The notes: generated by a model not told the origin, from the letters alone. A DNA stretch of 51,783 nucleotides from Candidatus Poribacteria bacterium (GCA_012267415.1 JAAXGN010000161.1:1-51783); one strand, 5' to 3'; numbered from the stretch's first letter, positions 17,980 through 27,092 are shown. Numbers and translations are program-made.

Positions 17980-18640
17980 TTTGATTCAGGTCTTTAGTTT
18001 GAATACCGAATGCTTCAGCAAACGCTGAAGTTTTAATAGGGTTAACACGAAGTCTTTCTGCGACAACGATAGTTTGAATTTGACTGACTGTCTGTTCTAT
18101 CTCATTTTCAGCGTTAATTACACAATAGTCGTATTCTTCCATTTTACTTATTTCGGCTCTTGCTATTTCTAATCTCTGTGAAAGTTGTTGCTTTGATTCG
18201 GTATTTCTCTTACGGAGTCGTTTCTTTAGATGTGAAGATGATGCAGGAATTAGAAAAATTAGAACACTTCTTGCTGGGGATAGGTCCTGTTCTCTGACTT
18301 GAAGTGCTCCGTTCACTTCAATTTCCAAAATCGTATCTTTACCTTCTTGACACGAGGCAGTGATTTCAGATTTTAGTGTGCCGTAAGAATTGTCTCCATA
18401 TTCTGCCCATTCTAAGAAAGCACCCTGTTCAATCTTGTTTTGGAATTGTTCATGTGTTAGGAAATGGTAATCTACGCCGTCTACTTCTCCTCGGCGGGGG
18501 TTCCGTGTAGTAGCCGATATAGACAGTCGTAACGTCTCGTCTGCTTCACATACCTTTTTAGCGACAGTACTTTTTCCACTTCCTGAAGGACCTGAGATGA
18601 CGACAATTAAATTGTCGTGACTAATCGTTGCAGAAACCAT
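17969..18640 (-). CDS. gmk: Guanylate kinase
   Basis: Phosphorylates GMP to GDP with ATP. The 223-residue protein has the P-loop ISGPSGSGKSTVAKKV near residue 14, the GMP-binding SISATTRNPRRGEVDGVDYHF and FLEWAEYGDNSYGT, and a lid/C-terminal helix region RKRNTESKQQLSQRLE. It starts 19 bases after the ferredoxin gene and overlaps coaBC by 11 bases, within the same minus-strand operon. Confidence 0.95.
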   Translation of the reverse strand: MVSATISHDNLIVVISGPSGSGKSTVAKKVCEADETLRLSISATTRNPRRGEVDGVDYHFLTHEQFQNKIEQGAFLEWAEYGDNSYGTLKSEITASCQEGKDTILEIEVNGALQVREQDLSPARSVLIFLIPASSSHLKKRLRKRNTESKQQLSQRLEIARAEISKMEEYDYCVINAENEIEQTVSQIQTIVVAERLRVNPIKTSAFAEAFGIQTKDLNQNGT

Positions 18641-18659
18641 ATTAATATCTTATGTTAAT

Positions 18660-19118
18660 TTAGTCTGCAGCCTCAGCTAGTTCCAATAGTATAGGTGATT
18701 CTACACGGATCGCATCCTTAATACATACTTCTTCACACAGTTTGCAGCCAGTGCAGTCTTTAGGTTTAACTAATTCGCAGATACCGAAGAAACTTTCAGC
18801 ATGTTCACCTGTATCAGGATCAATCAATTCCAGACACTCCCATGGACAGATATGTACACAAAAATCACAACCAGAGCAGAGTTCTTCGTAGATAACCGCG
18901 ACGGGTCTCTCTGATGGAGTTGGAATAAACTTACAGACTTCACCGAACTGGTCACGAATTGCCTCAACTGGACACACCATGCCACATGCAGAACAATCTA
19001 TACAGACATCAGGATCAATAATGTGGAGTTTATTTCGTGCTCCCGTAATTGCATCAACGGGACAGTTTGTCAAACACGCCAAACACCCGATGCATTCATC
19101 AGTTATAAAATATGCCAT
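18660..19118 (-). CDS. Ferredoxin-type protein with four 4Fe-4S cluster motifs
   Basis: A 152-residue protein made of four CxxCxxCxxxC(P) motifs: CIGCLACLTNCP, CIDCSACGMVCP, CSGCDFCVHICP and CTGCKLCEEVC. It has no signal peptide or membrane segment, so it is probably a soluble electron carrier or subunit of an oxidoreductase not encoded here. The ribosome site AGGAGGTG before the ATG is one of the strongest in the window, suggesting high expression. It heads the gmk-coaBC-rsmA run; no functional link to those genes is evident. Confidence 0.9.
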   Translation of the reverse strand: MAYFITDECIGCLACLTNCPVDAITGARNKLHIIDPDVCIDCSACGMVCPVEAIRDQFGEVCKFIPTPSERPVAVIYEELCSGCDFCVHICPWECLELIDPDTGEHAESFFGICELVKPKDCTGCKLCEEVCIKDAIRVESPILLELAEAAD

Positions 19119-19190
19119 GATAACACCTCCTGATTACTTCTATTTTAACATGACATTCTGAAAAAGTCAAATTGGAATTGCCAATGTCTC

Positions 19191-19390
19191 TGTAGCACAT
19201 TCATCCCTGATTGTGCCGAAACACATTCATCCTTCAATATACCTCTCTGCACAACATACATCTTTGATTAGGCGTATTGGTAGCACAATCTAACAGAATG
19301 TGCTACAGCAAGATATAGTCATTTTCTAAGCACGGAACTTTTCGAGTGGGATGACGTGCTGTGTAGCACAATCTAACAGAGTGTGCTACA
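19191..19390. repeat. Extragenic TAGCACAATCTNACAGANTGTGCTA palindromes
   Basis: Two near-identical imperfect palindromes occur at 19281-19306 and 19363-19390 (stem TAGCACA..TGTGCTA), with a half-site at 19191-19206. Related copies are at 48303-48327 and a half-site near 51648. They fill the 362-base gap between the divergent ferredoxin and TPR genes. Confidence 0.75.
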
Positions 19391-19424
19391 GTTTGATAAG
19401 ATCAAGTCTGTATGTAAAATCCAA

Positions 19425-19453
19425 TTGACATACACGATATATTTTGATAAAAT
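19425..19453 (+). promoter_or_regulatory. Promoter for the TPR protein gene
   Basis: TTGACA (19425-19430), 17 bases, TAAAAT (19448-19453); near-consensus sigma70 type, about 28 bases before the start codon. Confidence 0.7.
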
Positions 19454-19480
19454 AAATGAAAAACCGATAAGGATAAGATT

Positions 19481-19807
19481 ATGGCAACGCAAGAAGAACT
19501 TTACGATATAGCACTCACACATTTTGCTGATAACGAATTGGAAAAAGCAGTAACAGCATTCAAAGAACTTATTGAACTATACCCTGACTATATAGAGGGA
19601 TATCTGGGATTGGGACATGCCTATGAAAGATTGAGTGAATATGATGATGCCATCAAAGCTGTTGAAAAAGCGATAGAAATCAATCCCAATGATCCACTCG
19701 CTTACACCAGTTTATCCATCTGCTATCAACGTAAAGGAATGATTCAGGAAGCAGAGGATGCGATGGCTAAGTCGCAGCAGGTGCAGATGGAAAACAGTGG
19801 CAAATAG
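19481..19807 (+). CDS. Small TPR-repeat protein
   Basis: A 108-residue protein consisting of three tetratricopeptide repeats (residues about 5-38, 39-72 and 73-104), with typical spacing of W/L-G-Y-A-F-A-P residues such as GYLGLGHAYERLSEYDDAI and AIEINPNDPLAYTSLSICYQ. It has no signal peptide. It is likely an adaptor for protein interactions in the cytoplasm. It is monocistronic: its own near-consensus promoter lies just upstream and clpB converges from 50 bases downstream. Confidence 0.85.
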   Translation: MATQEELYDIALTHFADNELEKAVTAFKELIELYPDYIEGYLGLGHAYERLSEYDDAIKAVEKAIEINPNDPLAYTSLSICYQRKGMIQEAEDAMAKSQQVQMENSGK

Positions 19808-19856
19808 AATCAGGTGGACTAACAATGTAGGCCACCCTGCTACTTGCTTAGAATTC

Positions 19857-22454
19857 TCAAGGTTGTGTTCTTTCAGTGCGTTTGAAGATGAACACATCAT
19901 CAGAAAATTCTACGGAAATTGCATCCCCTTCATTGAACTTACCTTCCAACATATCTACTGCTAACGGATTGAGAATATCCCGTTGTAAGGTCCGACGAAG
20001 TGGTCGCGCACCATACACAGCATCAAAACCTCGCTCTACCAGTTCCTCTTGTGCAGATTCAGTCAGATTCAGTGTCATATCTTTTTCAGCGAAACGAACA
20101 CTGAGATTTGAGAGCTCAAGCGTTACAATCTGTTTTAGTTCCTCTTTTCCAAGACGATCAAATATAATAAGGTCATCGACTCGGTTTAAGAACTCAGGTG
20201 GAAAATGGTTCTGTAAGGCATCCGTCACCTTACGTCGTATATCTTCTGTGCCAAGGTGTGTCTCACTAATCCACTGGCTACCGATGTTTGACGTCATGAT
20301 GACAACAGTGTTCTTAAAATCAACCGTGCGTCCCTGTCCGTCAGTCATCCGACCATCATCAAGCATCTGAAGTAAGACATTGAAGACTTCAGGATGTGCT
20401 TTCTCAACTTCATCCAGTAGTATGACAGAATAGGGTTGTCTTCTAACGGCTTCTGTGAGCTGACCACCTTCGTCATAACCGACATATCCTGGTGGCGCAC
20501 CGATAAGTCGTGAAACTGTATGCTTCTCCATATATTCACTCATATCAATACGGACCATTGCGTTCACGTCGTCAAACAGGAACTCAGCGAGAGATTTTGC
20601 AAGATGTGTTTTACCGACGCCGGTTGGTCCCATAAATAGAAATGACCCGAGTGGTTGGTCAGGATCTCCGAGTCCTACCCGTGAACGTCTGATTGCATTT
20701 GAGACGGCAGATACTGCCTCATCTTGTCCGATGACCTGTTCACGCAGCCTTTCTTCCATGTGCAGCAGTTTTTGTGTCTCACCTTCCATCAGACGATATA
20801 CTGGAATACCTGTCCATTTTGCTACTATCTCAGCAATATCTTCAGTGCCGACATGTTCCTTTAACATCTGTGTCGTGTTGTTAGCAGTTTCTAAATCCTG
20901 TCGCAAAGAGTTTAGTTGTGACTCAAGCTCCGGTATTTTACCATATTCGAGCTCAGATGCTTTTGCAAGGTTGCCAGTTCGTTTGGCTTGATCAGATTCT
21001 TTTCTGAGTTCTTCAATTTGCTCCATGAGTTCACGAATCTGTACGAGGTTTGACTTCTCATTCTGCCAACTTGCTTTCAGCGCAATTGCTTTCTCCTTTA
21101 GTTCAGCGAGTTCACTGTTTAATTTCTCTAAACGTTGTTTAGATGTATCATCTTCCTCTTTCTCCAGTGCTTGCTGTTCAATTTGGAGTTGTATTATTCG
21201 CCTTTCAACTTCATCAATGACTTCTGGAACACTATCAATTTCAATTCGCAATCTTGATGCGGCTTCATCAACCAAGTCCACTGCCTTATCAGGTAGGAAT
21301 CTATCAGAGATATACCGCTTTGAGAGTGTCGCAGCAGAAACAACTGCGTTATCCTGTATTTGAACGCCATGATGCGTTTCATACCGATCTTTTAGTCCGC
21401 GTAGGATAGCGATAGTATCTTCCACCGATGGTTCTTGAACTTGAATAGGTTGAAATCGTCTTTCCAAAGCAGCGTCTTTTTCAATATGTTTTCGGTATTC
21501 ATCAAGCGTAGTAGCACCGATACATCGTAACTCACCGCGTGCTAAAGCGGGTTTCAGCATATTTGATGCGTCCACTGCACCTTCAGCTGCACCTGCCCCG
21601 ACGATGGTATGTAGTTCGTCTATGAAGAGTATGACTTCTCCTTCAGCCTGCTCAACATCAGCAAGAACGGCTTTCAATCTATCCTCAAATTCACCACGAT
21701 ATTTGCTACCTGCTATGAGCGCGCCTATGTCAAGTGCAATCAACCTTTTCTGACGAAGACTTTCAGGAACATCACCGTCAGCAATACGTTGTGCTAAGCC
21801 TTCTACGATAGCGGTCTTACCTACACCCGGTTCACCGATGAGAACAGGGTTGTTCTTGCGTCTACGAGATAACACCTGCATGACTCTCCGTATTTCATCA
21901 TCTCTCCCGATGACCGGATCAAGTTTTCCTGACATTGCTTCTTGTGTCAGTTCTCTCCCGAAACGGGTGAGTGCTTGGTACTTGTCTTCAGGATTCTGAT
22001 CCGTTATCCGTTGTGTTCCTCTTATGTCAACAAGTGCTTTTAGTATCTTGTCTTTGGTTACATCTGCATTTTGGAGTATCTGTCCAACCTTAGATTGTTT
22101 CGCTTCAGCACATGCGATTAACAGGTGTTCAGTACTCACATATTCATCTTTGAGTGTTGTTGCTTCCTTTATAGCCTGTTCCAGCACAGATTGTAAAGCA
22201 GCAGAAATACGGAGTTCTGAATTCACGCCTTGAACCTTAGGCGACTTTTGTAAGGTATCTTGAAGTGATGCTGATATAGAATCAGGATCAACGCCTAACT
22301 TCTGTAAGATCGGTGGAACGATCCCATCTGTCTGCTTAATCAGTGCTAACATCACGTGTTCAGCAGCAATTTCTGGACTCTGTATTTCACCTGCCAATGT
22401 CTGTGCAGATTGTAATGCTTCTTGTGCTTTTATTGTAAATTTATCTAATCTCAT
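19857..22454 (-). CDS. clpB: ATP-dependent disaggregase ClpB
   Basis: An 865-residue Hsp100 chaperone that with DnaK rescues aggregated proteins. It has an N-terminal Clp repeat domain (MRLDKFTIKAQEALQSAQ), AAA1 with Walker A GEPGVGKTAIVEGLA near 200, the coiled-coil M-domain (about 400-520) that separates ClpB from ClpA, and AAA2 with GPTGVGKTHLAKSLAEFL near 600, then the C-terminal D2 small domain with GARPLRRTLQRDI. ATG at 22454 is chosen because GGAG precedes it and the conserved family N-terminus begins there; nine extra residues upstream are unsupported. I see no CIRCE element upstream. Confidence 0.96.
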   Translation of the reverse strand: MRLDKFTIKAQEALQSAQTLAGEIQSPEIAAEHVMLALIKQTDGIVPPILQKLGVDPDSISASLQDTLQKSPKVQGVNSELRISAALQSVLEQAIKEATTLKDEYVSTEHLLIACAEAKQSKVGQILQNADVTKDKILKALVDIRGTQRITDQNPEDKYQALTRFGRELTQEAMSGKLDPVIGRDDEIRRVMQVLSRRRKNNPVLIGEPGVGKTAIVEGLAQRIADGDVPESLRQKRLIALDIGALIAGSKYRGEFEDRLKAVLADVEQAEGEVILFIDELHTIVGAGAAEGAVDASNMLKPALARGELRCIGATTLDEYRKHIEKDAALERRFQPIQVQEPSVEDTIAILRGLKDRYETHHGVQIQDNAVVSAATLSKRYISDRFLPDKAVDLVDEAASRLRIEIDSVPEVIDEVERRIIQLQIEQQALEKEEDDTSKQRLEKLNSELAELKEKAIALKASWQNEKSNLVQIRELMEQIEELRKESDQAKRTGNLAKASELEYGKIPELESQLNSLRQDLETANNTTQMLKEHVGTEDIAEIVAKWTGIPVYRLMEGETQKLLHMEERLREQVIGQDEAVSAVSNAIRRSRVGLGDPDQPLGSFLFMGPTGVGKTHLAKSLAEFLFDDVNAMVRIDMSEYMEKHTVSRLIGAPPGYVGYDEGGQLTEAVRRQPYSVILLDEVEKAHPEVFNVLLQMLDDGRMTDGQGRTVDFKNTVVIMTSNIGSQWISETHLGTEDIRRKVTDALQNHFPPEFLNRVDDLIIFDRLGKEELKQIVTLELSNLSVRFAEKDMTLNLTESAQEELVERGFDAVYGARPLRRTLQRDILNPLAVDMLEGKFNEGDAISVEFSDDVFIFKRTERTQP

Positions 22455-22612
22455 TTTACATCTCCATGATCTTTTTCTCATGTATTGAGCAATATATATG
22501 CCAATTTTAATTTAGCAAAATGGAGCGAATTGACAGATTAATTTGAGCCATTGTGAAACTTATATACAAATCTGGCAGGTGTTGTGTCAATATGACAATT
22601 TGGGGAATCACA

Positions 22613-22773
22613 GGGTAGGTACGATAAGGATATCGTACCATAGGCGTCAATTTAGGGATGTTTCCAGTCCGGTAGGTGCGATTTCCTAATCGCACGGATT
22701 AGTCCCAACCATTTCCATATAAGGTTTTTGCGTAGGATCCGGTGCGATACGGATATCGCACCTACCGGACTGG
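22613..22773. repeat. REPIN-like GGTAGGTGCGAT palindromic repeats
   Basis: Three units lie in the 481-base clpB-LamG gap: 22613-22643 (variant GGTAGGTACGAT...ATCGTACC), 22664-22695 and an inverted unit at 22739-22773. The last two begin with CCAGTCCGGTAGGTGCGAT and face each other, so a larger hairpin can form. Related units occur at 29553-29580, 48499-48519, 48576-48688 and 50693-50800. Confidence 0.85.
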
Positions 22774-22846
22774 AGAAATCAAAATTACCTGAATATTAAT
22801 TTATTCCTCATACGAAATTAAAGATTGTGTTAGACCTGTCTACGCC

Positions 22847-22882
22847 AAAAAAGCACGGCAGTGATATAAACTACCGTGCTTC
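22847..22882 (-). terminator. Rho-independent terminator of the LamG gene
   Basis: On the minus strand a stem AAGCACGGTAGT / ACTGCCGTGCTT with an 8-9 base loop is followed by a T run (plus-strand AAAAAA at 22847-22852). It lies just over 50 bases after the stop of the LamG gene. Confidence 0.8.
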
Positions 22883-22935
22883 TCTGTATGAGAATAAGAA
22901 GCGTATACGATATTCTGATGTAAATCTAAACGATT

Positions 22936-23763
22936 CTACTTGAGTCTTTGTGCTTTGAGTGCACCCCAAGTGGTAGTAGATTTACCCTGTGGTTCAACAC
23001 TTGTTAGCGACTGAATTACATCTGCATACTCTTCGAAATCCGATGCGACAAAAGCTGAATTGTATACGATGACTTCATCAATGATTCCACCAAAATAGTG
23101 GATATTCGTTCCGCCACCATCATCGTCATGAAAAACTGCATTCGCGTTTGTGTGTGCTATACCTGTATCGTCTCCATGCGCGAAGAGTTGTCCACCGGGT
23201 TCACTTGCGATCATTTCACCGTTAAGCCACATTTCAAATTTGTCGTCTTGTACTTGATTTATAGAATCTCGCAATACTAAAGCCACGTGGTACCAGACCC
23301 CTGATTCAACATCTGCTGAGGGCCACGCGCCTGCCCACTGATATTCAGCACGGTTCCAAGCACCTACATAGACTTTACTATCAAAGACATTAACGACAAT
23401 ACCGCGGGTACGTCCACCCTCTTCAAAAATCGTCTGTTTTTGATCGGTTACAGTAACATCATCACATTTGAAGAAAGCTGCGATTGTTCGGTTCATGAAG
23501 GGGCCGCCCGTGTTGAGACCGTTTGAATCGGGTAACTTTATACCATCGTCTACCCCATCAAACTGAAAGGCTTTTCCCATTGCGCCGTCAACAACTTCAG
23601 GATCACCTACTAATGTTCCGTTAACGTCTTTGCCGGAAGTGTCAACTGCGTCACCTTCATCAAATGTCCAGATTGCCTGAACAGTGTCCTCATCTCTTGC
23701 TGCAAAACTTGTGATAGAAATTAGCATGAGTAATACGCTAAGGATAGAAACATATTTAAACAC
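22936..23763 (-). CDS. Secreted LamG/concanavalin A-like domain protein (paralogue 1)
   Basis: A 275-residue exported protein: signal peptide MFKYVSILSVLLMLISITSF, then a single LamG-type beta-sandwich (about 28-245) with the start IWTFDEGDAVDTSGKDVNG and the strands YHVALVLRDS and WLNGEMIAS seen in LamG_3 domains. Such domains bind carbohydrates or proteins. It ends with a conserved tail GKSTTTWGALKAQRL shared with its neighbour. The GTG at 23763 is preceded by GGAGG at correct spacing. It lies 64 bases after the paralogue on the same strand and is followed by a terminator, so the two probably form an operon. Confidence 0.85.
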   Translation of the reverse strand: MFKYVSILSVLLMLISITSFAARDEDTVQAIWTFDEGDAVDTSGKDVNGTLVGDPEVVDGAMGKAFQFDGVDDGIKLPDSNGLNTGGPFMNRTIAAFFKCDDVTVTDQKQTIFEEGGRTRGIVVNVFDSKVYVGAWNRAEYQWAGAWPSADVESGVWYHVALVLRDSINQVQDDKFEMWLNGEMIASEPGGQLFAHGDDTGIAHTNANAVFHDDDGGGTNIHYFGGIIDEVIVYNSAFVASDFEEYADVIQSLTSVEPQGKSTTTWGALKAQRLK

Positions 23764-23827
23764 TACATGTCCTCCAATTTGTTGAACTTATATTCAATAT
23801 TACGTAAATAGTTATAAACATTGCCAT

Positions 23828-24688
23828 TTAGTCTGTGAGGCGTTGACTCTTGATTTTGCCCCATGTTGTTGTAGATTTCCCTGCTGCTTCAACACTCAGC
23901 GGTTTTACAAGTTCATTGAAATCGCCTTGGTCAAACGCTGAATTATAGATTAGTATTTCATCAAGTAACCCGTGAAACCAGTCAGCGTATCCGGTTATTC
24001 CGCCACCTTCATCATGGTATACAGTGTTCTGTTTTAGAGATCCGATAGCATTGTCGTCGCCGTGTGGGTGCAGTTGTCCACCATCAACCTTTTCGACGAG
24101 TTTTCCATCAAGCCACATCTCAAGTCTGTCACTTTCTACCTTACCTTCAGCATCGCGAATGACTAATGCTACATGATACCACTGATTTGATTTGATGTCA
24201 GCAGACAACCATTCTCCGTTCCAATTGTATTCGGCACGATTCCAGCCACCGACATATACTTGTCCTTCAAAAACGTATAGGACTAATCCTCTTGTTCGTC
24301 CACCTTCCTCAAAAATCACCTGCTTTTGGTTTTTAGAGACGTCTTTACAATTGAAAAAAGCTGCAATTGTCCTATTTGTAATTATATTAGTAATATTGAC
24401 GTTTGGTGAATCTGGTATGTGAATGCTGTCACTTGTTCCGTTACACTCCAATGCTTTCCCAGCAATACCATTAACAGATTTAGGGTCACCCACAATGACA
24501 CCATTTAGACCTTTATTAGAACTATCATTTGCTGTTCCATCATCAAATGTCCAGATACCGGAAACGGTTCCTTCGTCCCTTTGTGCTTCTACTGGGGCAT
24601 TAAATACAAATAAAAACAGTGATAACGCGAAACAGGTAAGAACGATATTTGATATTGTCAAGTTTTCTTTTTTAATTGAGAAAAACAC
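23828..24688 (-). CDS. Secreted LamG/concanavalin A-like domain protein (paralogue 2)
   Basis: A 286-residue paralogue of the next gene: an N-terminal hydrophobic signal (ISNIVLTCFALSLFLFVFNA), a LamG domain with IWTFDDGTANDSSNKGLNG, YHVALVIRDAEGKV and LEMWLDGKLV, and the tail GKSTTTWGKIKSQRL. The GTG at 24688 is chosen because AGGAGG sits 6 bases upstream; a further TTG at 24706 precedes that ribosome site and is not credible. Carbohydrate or surface binding is inferred from the fold. The two proteins look like a tandem duplication that has diverged. Confidence 0.85.
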   Translation of the reverse strand: MFFSIKKENLTISNIVLTCFALSLFLFVFNAPVEAQRDEGTVSGIWTFDDGTANDSSNKGLNGVIVGDPKSVNGIAGKALECNGTSDSIHIPDSPNVNITNIITNRTIAAFFNCKDVSKNQKQVIFEEGGRTRGLVLYVFEGQVYVGGWNRAEYNWNGEWLSADIKSNQWYHVALVIRDAEGKVESDRLEMWLDGKLVEKVDGGQLHPHGDDNAIGSLKQNTVYHDEGGGITGYADWFHGLLDEILIYNSAFDQGDFNELVKPLSVEAAGKSTTTWGKIKSQRLTD

Positions 24689-24892
24689 AAAATACCTCCT
24701 GTGCAAAAACCATCATTTAAGAAAGATAATACTATTTTTGCTGATTCAATCTTCTAATATACATATAAATTATTGCAAATAAACAAATTATTGTCAACAG
24801 AAATACACGGTTTTTTCGGTGATATATAGTTTTAGGTATTTTCCTGATGTTGTCGTAGGAAGAATGTCTGAGCAGGTGGAATTGACATCGTA

Positions 24893-26086
24893 CTATAATG
24901 GTGATTGTTCAAATATTGAATCCCCTCCTATATCTATCTTAACCGGTGTTAAGAACGGACGGATGGCATCCGTATCCACAGTAACGCCAAGTCCTGGTAG
25001 GTCCTTCACTCGGACGAATCCATCATCGTCAATTTGATATGGGTTCGAAACAAGACATTGTGATAACTTCGAACCTGCCGCGGGATACTCTAATAGATCA
25101 AAATGTGGGTTTGTCGCAAAGACGTGTAGGGCAGCAGACAGACTTAGATGACTCTTGAATGTATGGTTCACATACTGGATTCCGTGTTTTTCTGCAAGGT
25201 CTCGCACTTGAAATGATGGCATGATACCACCAATACGTCCTGTGTCAATCTGTATATACTGGATCCCACCATTCACGATCAAGTCTTCTGCCATACGATA
25301 TATACTGCAACCTTCACCCGCTGCAATTGGTATACCTGGATTGTTTGAAGTCAGTTTATAATATTCCTTAATTGCGTCAGGGGAAAGTGGTTCTTCCAAC
25401 CAAACAGGAGAATATTCAGAAAATGCTGCAGCCCGTTGATAAACTAATTCGTATTCCGTTCCCCACACTACTCCCGCATCAATCATAATCTGTGCATCTT
25501 CACCCATACCCTCACGTGCTGCTTTTACCAGCGCAATATCGTAATCCTCATCGAATTTTCCTATAGGTCCCCATCCAAATTTTGCAGCACGATAACCTTG
25601 CTTTTTCAATTCAGTTGCTATGCTATACGTGTCTTCTGGGGTATCACCAAAGAGTACTGAAGCATAAGGTAATTTTGGATGGGGTATATCTGGGGTGCGT
25701 GTTATATCTGCAAGGATACTGTATACAGGTTTCTCTAAATGTTTACCAAGTATATCCCATAACGCGATTTCTGCACCGCTATATGCATGTTGTATCTGTT
25801 GAATGTCCAACGCATTACGTAGCACCTTATCGCTCAATCTGATAACATCATCTGGACCATTAAGTGTCTCACCAATCAATGATGTGTTTATGTTGATGAT
25901 GTTTCCATGCGACATCGGACAACAGTAAACTGCTATACTTACCAAAGGTGATGCATCACATTCACCCCATCCTTCGAGACCAGAATCGGTACGAATCCTG
26001 ATTAAGAGAGTATCTTGTGTTCCATCTGCGGCAGTTGATATGTCCGGCATCCTCAGATAAAATGGATCAACAGATATTATCTTCAT
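24893..26086 (-). CDS. Mandelate racemase/muconate lactonizing-type enolase-superfamily enzyme
   Basis: A 397-residue enzyme of the enolase superfamily, probably a sugar-acid dehydratase or racemase. The capping domain comes first (about 1-130). The barrel shows the base-carrying strand GYRAAKFGWGPIG, metal ligands Asp in MIDAGVVWG, Glu in WLEEPLSPD and Glu in IAAGEGCS, then IQIDTGRIGGI and YVNHTFKSHLSL with a candidate general-acid/base His. This is the mandelate racemase subgroup layout (K, D-E-E, H). The substrate is unknown. It is followed on the same strand by the LamG pair after about 200 bases. No strong ribosome site is seen at the ATG. Confidence 0.85.
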   Translation of the reverse strand: MKIISVDPFYLRMPDISTAADGTQDTLLIRIRTDSGLEGWGECDASPLVSIAVYCCPMSHGNIININTSLIGETLNGPDDVIRLSDKVLRNALDIQQIQHAYSGAEIALWDILGKHLEKPVYSILADITRTPDIPHPKLPYASVLFGDTPEDTYSIATELKKQGYRAAKFGWGPIGKFDEDYDIALVKAAREGMGEDAQIMIDAGVVWGTEYELVYQRAAAFSEYSPVWLEEPLSPDAIKEYYKLTSNNPGIPIAAGEGCSIYRMAEDLIVNGGIQYIQIDTGRIGGIMPSFQVRDLAEKHGIQYVNHTFKSHLSLSAALHVFATNPHFDLLEYPAAGSKLSQCLVSNPYQIDDDGFVRVKDLPGLGVTVDTDAIRPFLTPVKIDIGGDSIFEQSPL

Positions 26087-26101
26087 GACATTACTCAGAT
26101 A

Positions 26102-26216
26102 TATAGTAAAATCAATAATTAATGAGACATTTACGTATTTACAAAGATAACCCCTCGTAGGGGCGAGGTCTCCTCGCTCGCTGTAGAGTGTCCCATTAAT
26201 TCTGAAGTCTACTATA
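26102..26216. mobile_element. MITE family 1, copy a
   Basis: A 115-bp element with imperfect terminal inverted repeats: left TATAGTAAAATCAATAATTA, right end AGAATTAATGGGACA-like when reverse-complemented, both continuing to an ATTAATGRGACA core. The middle contains a hairpin CCTCGTAGGGGCGAGGTCTC. It is homologous to 30231-30344 and 44224-44345. The outermost TATA is compatible with TA-target Tc1/mariner or IS630-type MITEs. It abuts the stop codon of the neighbouring minus-strand gene. Confidence 0.85.
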
Positions 26217-26218
26217 AA

Positions 26219-26701
26219 TTAGTCAGCTGCTTCAATATCTTCAGAATCAGTCTGTTCTGAAGCTTGTTCTCGTTCTTTTACTGAAACAGCGATTGCACGC
26301 ATGACAGAAATAGCGAACCAACTAACTAATCCTACAGCAGCACCTGCACAAACGGCAATCGCTGCGCCTCTCGGAGAAGTGAACTCATCTAAAGTCTCTT
26401 GATCAACGGAACATTTAAGATTGTTGATGTTCTTTATCGCAACACTACGCGAGTCACCATGTTCCACATATTCCACAGAGGGCGGATCCTCCGCCTCAAG
26501 AGAAACATTAGCATTCCATTGACCCGTATCTACATCAACGCTACGTTGTCCAGATTCACCAACCCAACTCGCTTTAATTCCTTTAACCCCTTCATCGTCT
26601 CGAATAGGTTCTACCCGAGTGCTTGAAAGTGCCTTTGCGAGAAAATTGAGTGTGATGTCCTTAGATTTTGTTAGAGCAATGCGAAGTTTCTTACTATTCA
26701 T
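26219..26701 (-). CDS. Uncharacterised protein with one C-terminal membrane segment
   Basis: A 160-residue protein I do not recognise. The first about 110 residues are soluble and beta-rich in appearance (WVGESGQRSVDVDTGQWNAN), then one hydrophobic segment (GAAIAVCAGAAVGLVSWFAI, about residues 114-140) and a charged acidic tail (EQTDSEDIEAAD). There is no signal peptide. The ATG at 26701 is preceded by AGGAGGTC, a strong ribosome site; an in-frame start 21 bases upstream lacks one. A tail-anchored membrane protein is the simplest reading. Confidence 0.7.
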   Translation of the reverse strand: MNSKKLRIALTKSKDITLNFLAKALSSTRVEPIRDDEGVKGIKASWVGESGQRSVDVDTGQWNANVSLEAEDPPSVEYVEHGDSRSVAIKNINNLKCSVDQETLDEFTSPRGAAIAVCAGAAVGLVSWFAISVMRAIAVSVKEREQASEQTDSEDIEAAD

Positions 26702-26760
26702 GTCTGACCTCCTGAAAATCACTTAACTGATATTTTACATAATTAGCATCACGATTACTT

Positions 26761-26789
26761 TTGACAAAAACCACTTTATTCGTTAAAAT
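26761..26789 (+). promoter_or_regulatory. Promoter upstream of the REP cluster and bioD
   Basis: TTGACA (26761-26766), 17 bases, TAAAAT (26784-26789). The transcript would run through the REP cluster into bioD. Confidence 0.65.
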
Positions 26790-26920
26790 GTATGATAACG
26801 TCAAATGTATATTATACTATTAAACGTTGATATACCATATTTGTTAACACAATTGAGTGTGTAAATATTTTGTCACCATAATAGTCCATTTAAGGAGCTA
26901 AATCCAATCTAATAGTGTCT

Positions 26921-27092
26921 TCAGTCCCGTAGGGACGCTATGTTTATAGATCATGGTTAAACACCCGTTCTTTAGTCCCGTAGGGACGATATGTACAAAA
27001 TAAGGCAATTACATAAACATATCGTCCCTACGGGACTAAAGAGGAGGGTATATGACGTTTTTCTATAAACATATCGTCCCTACGGGACTAAA
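26921..27092. repeat. REP cluster, CGTCCCTACGGGACT family (4 copies)
   Basis: Two forward copies (26921-26949, 26972-26994; AGTCCCGTAGGGACG then ATATGT) face two inverted copies (27013-27040, 27064-27092; ACATATCGTCCCTACGGGACT). The arrangement can fold into nested hairpins. The last copy lies inside the reading frame of bioD. Confidence 0.9.

Noticed and set aside
22482..22935. CIRCE or heat-shock operator before clpB
   Set aside because: No TTAGCACTC-N9-GAGTGCTAA or clear sigma32 promoter could be found.
26921..27092. CRISPR array
   Set aside because: Only four copies in mixed orientation with irregular spacing and no cas genes; this is a REP cluster.
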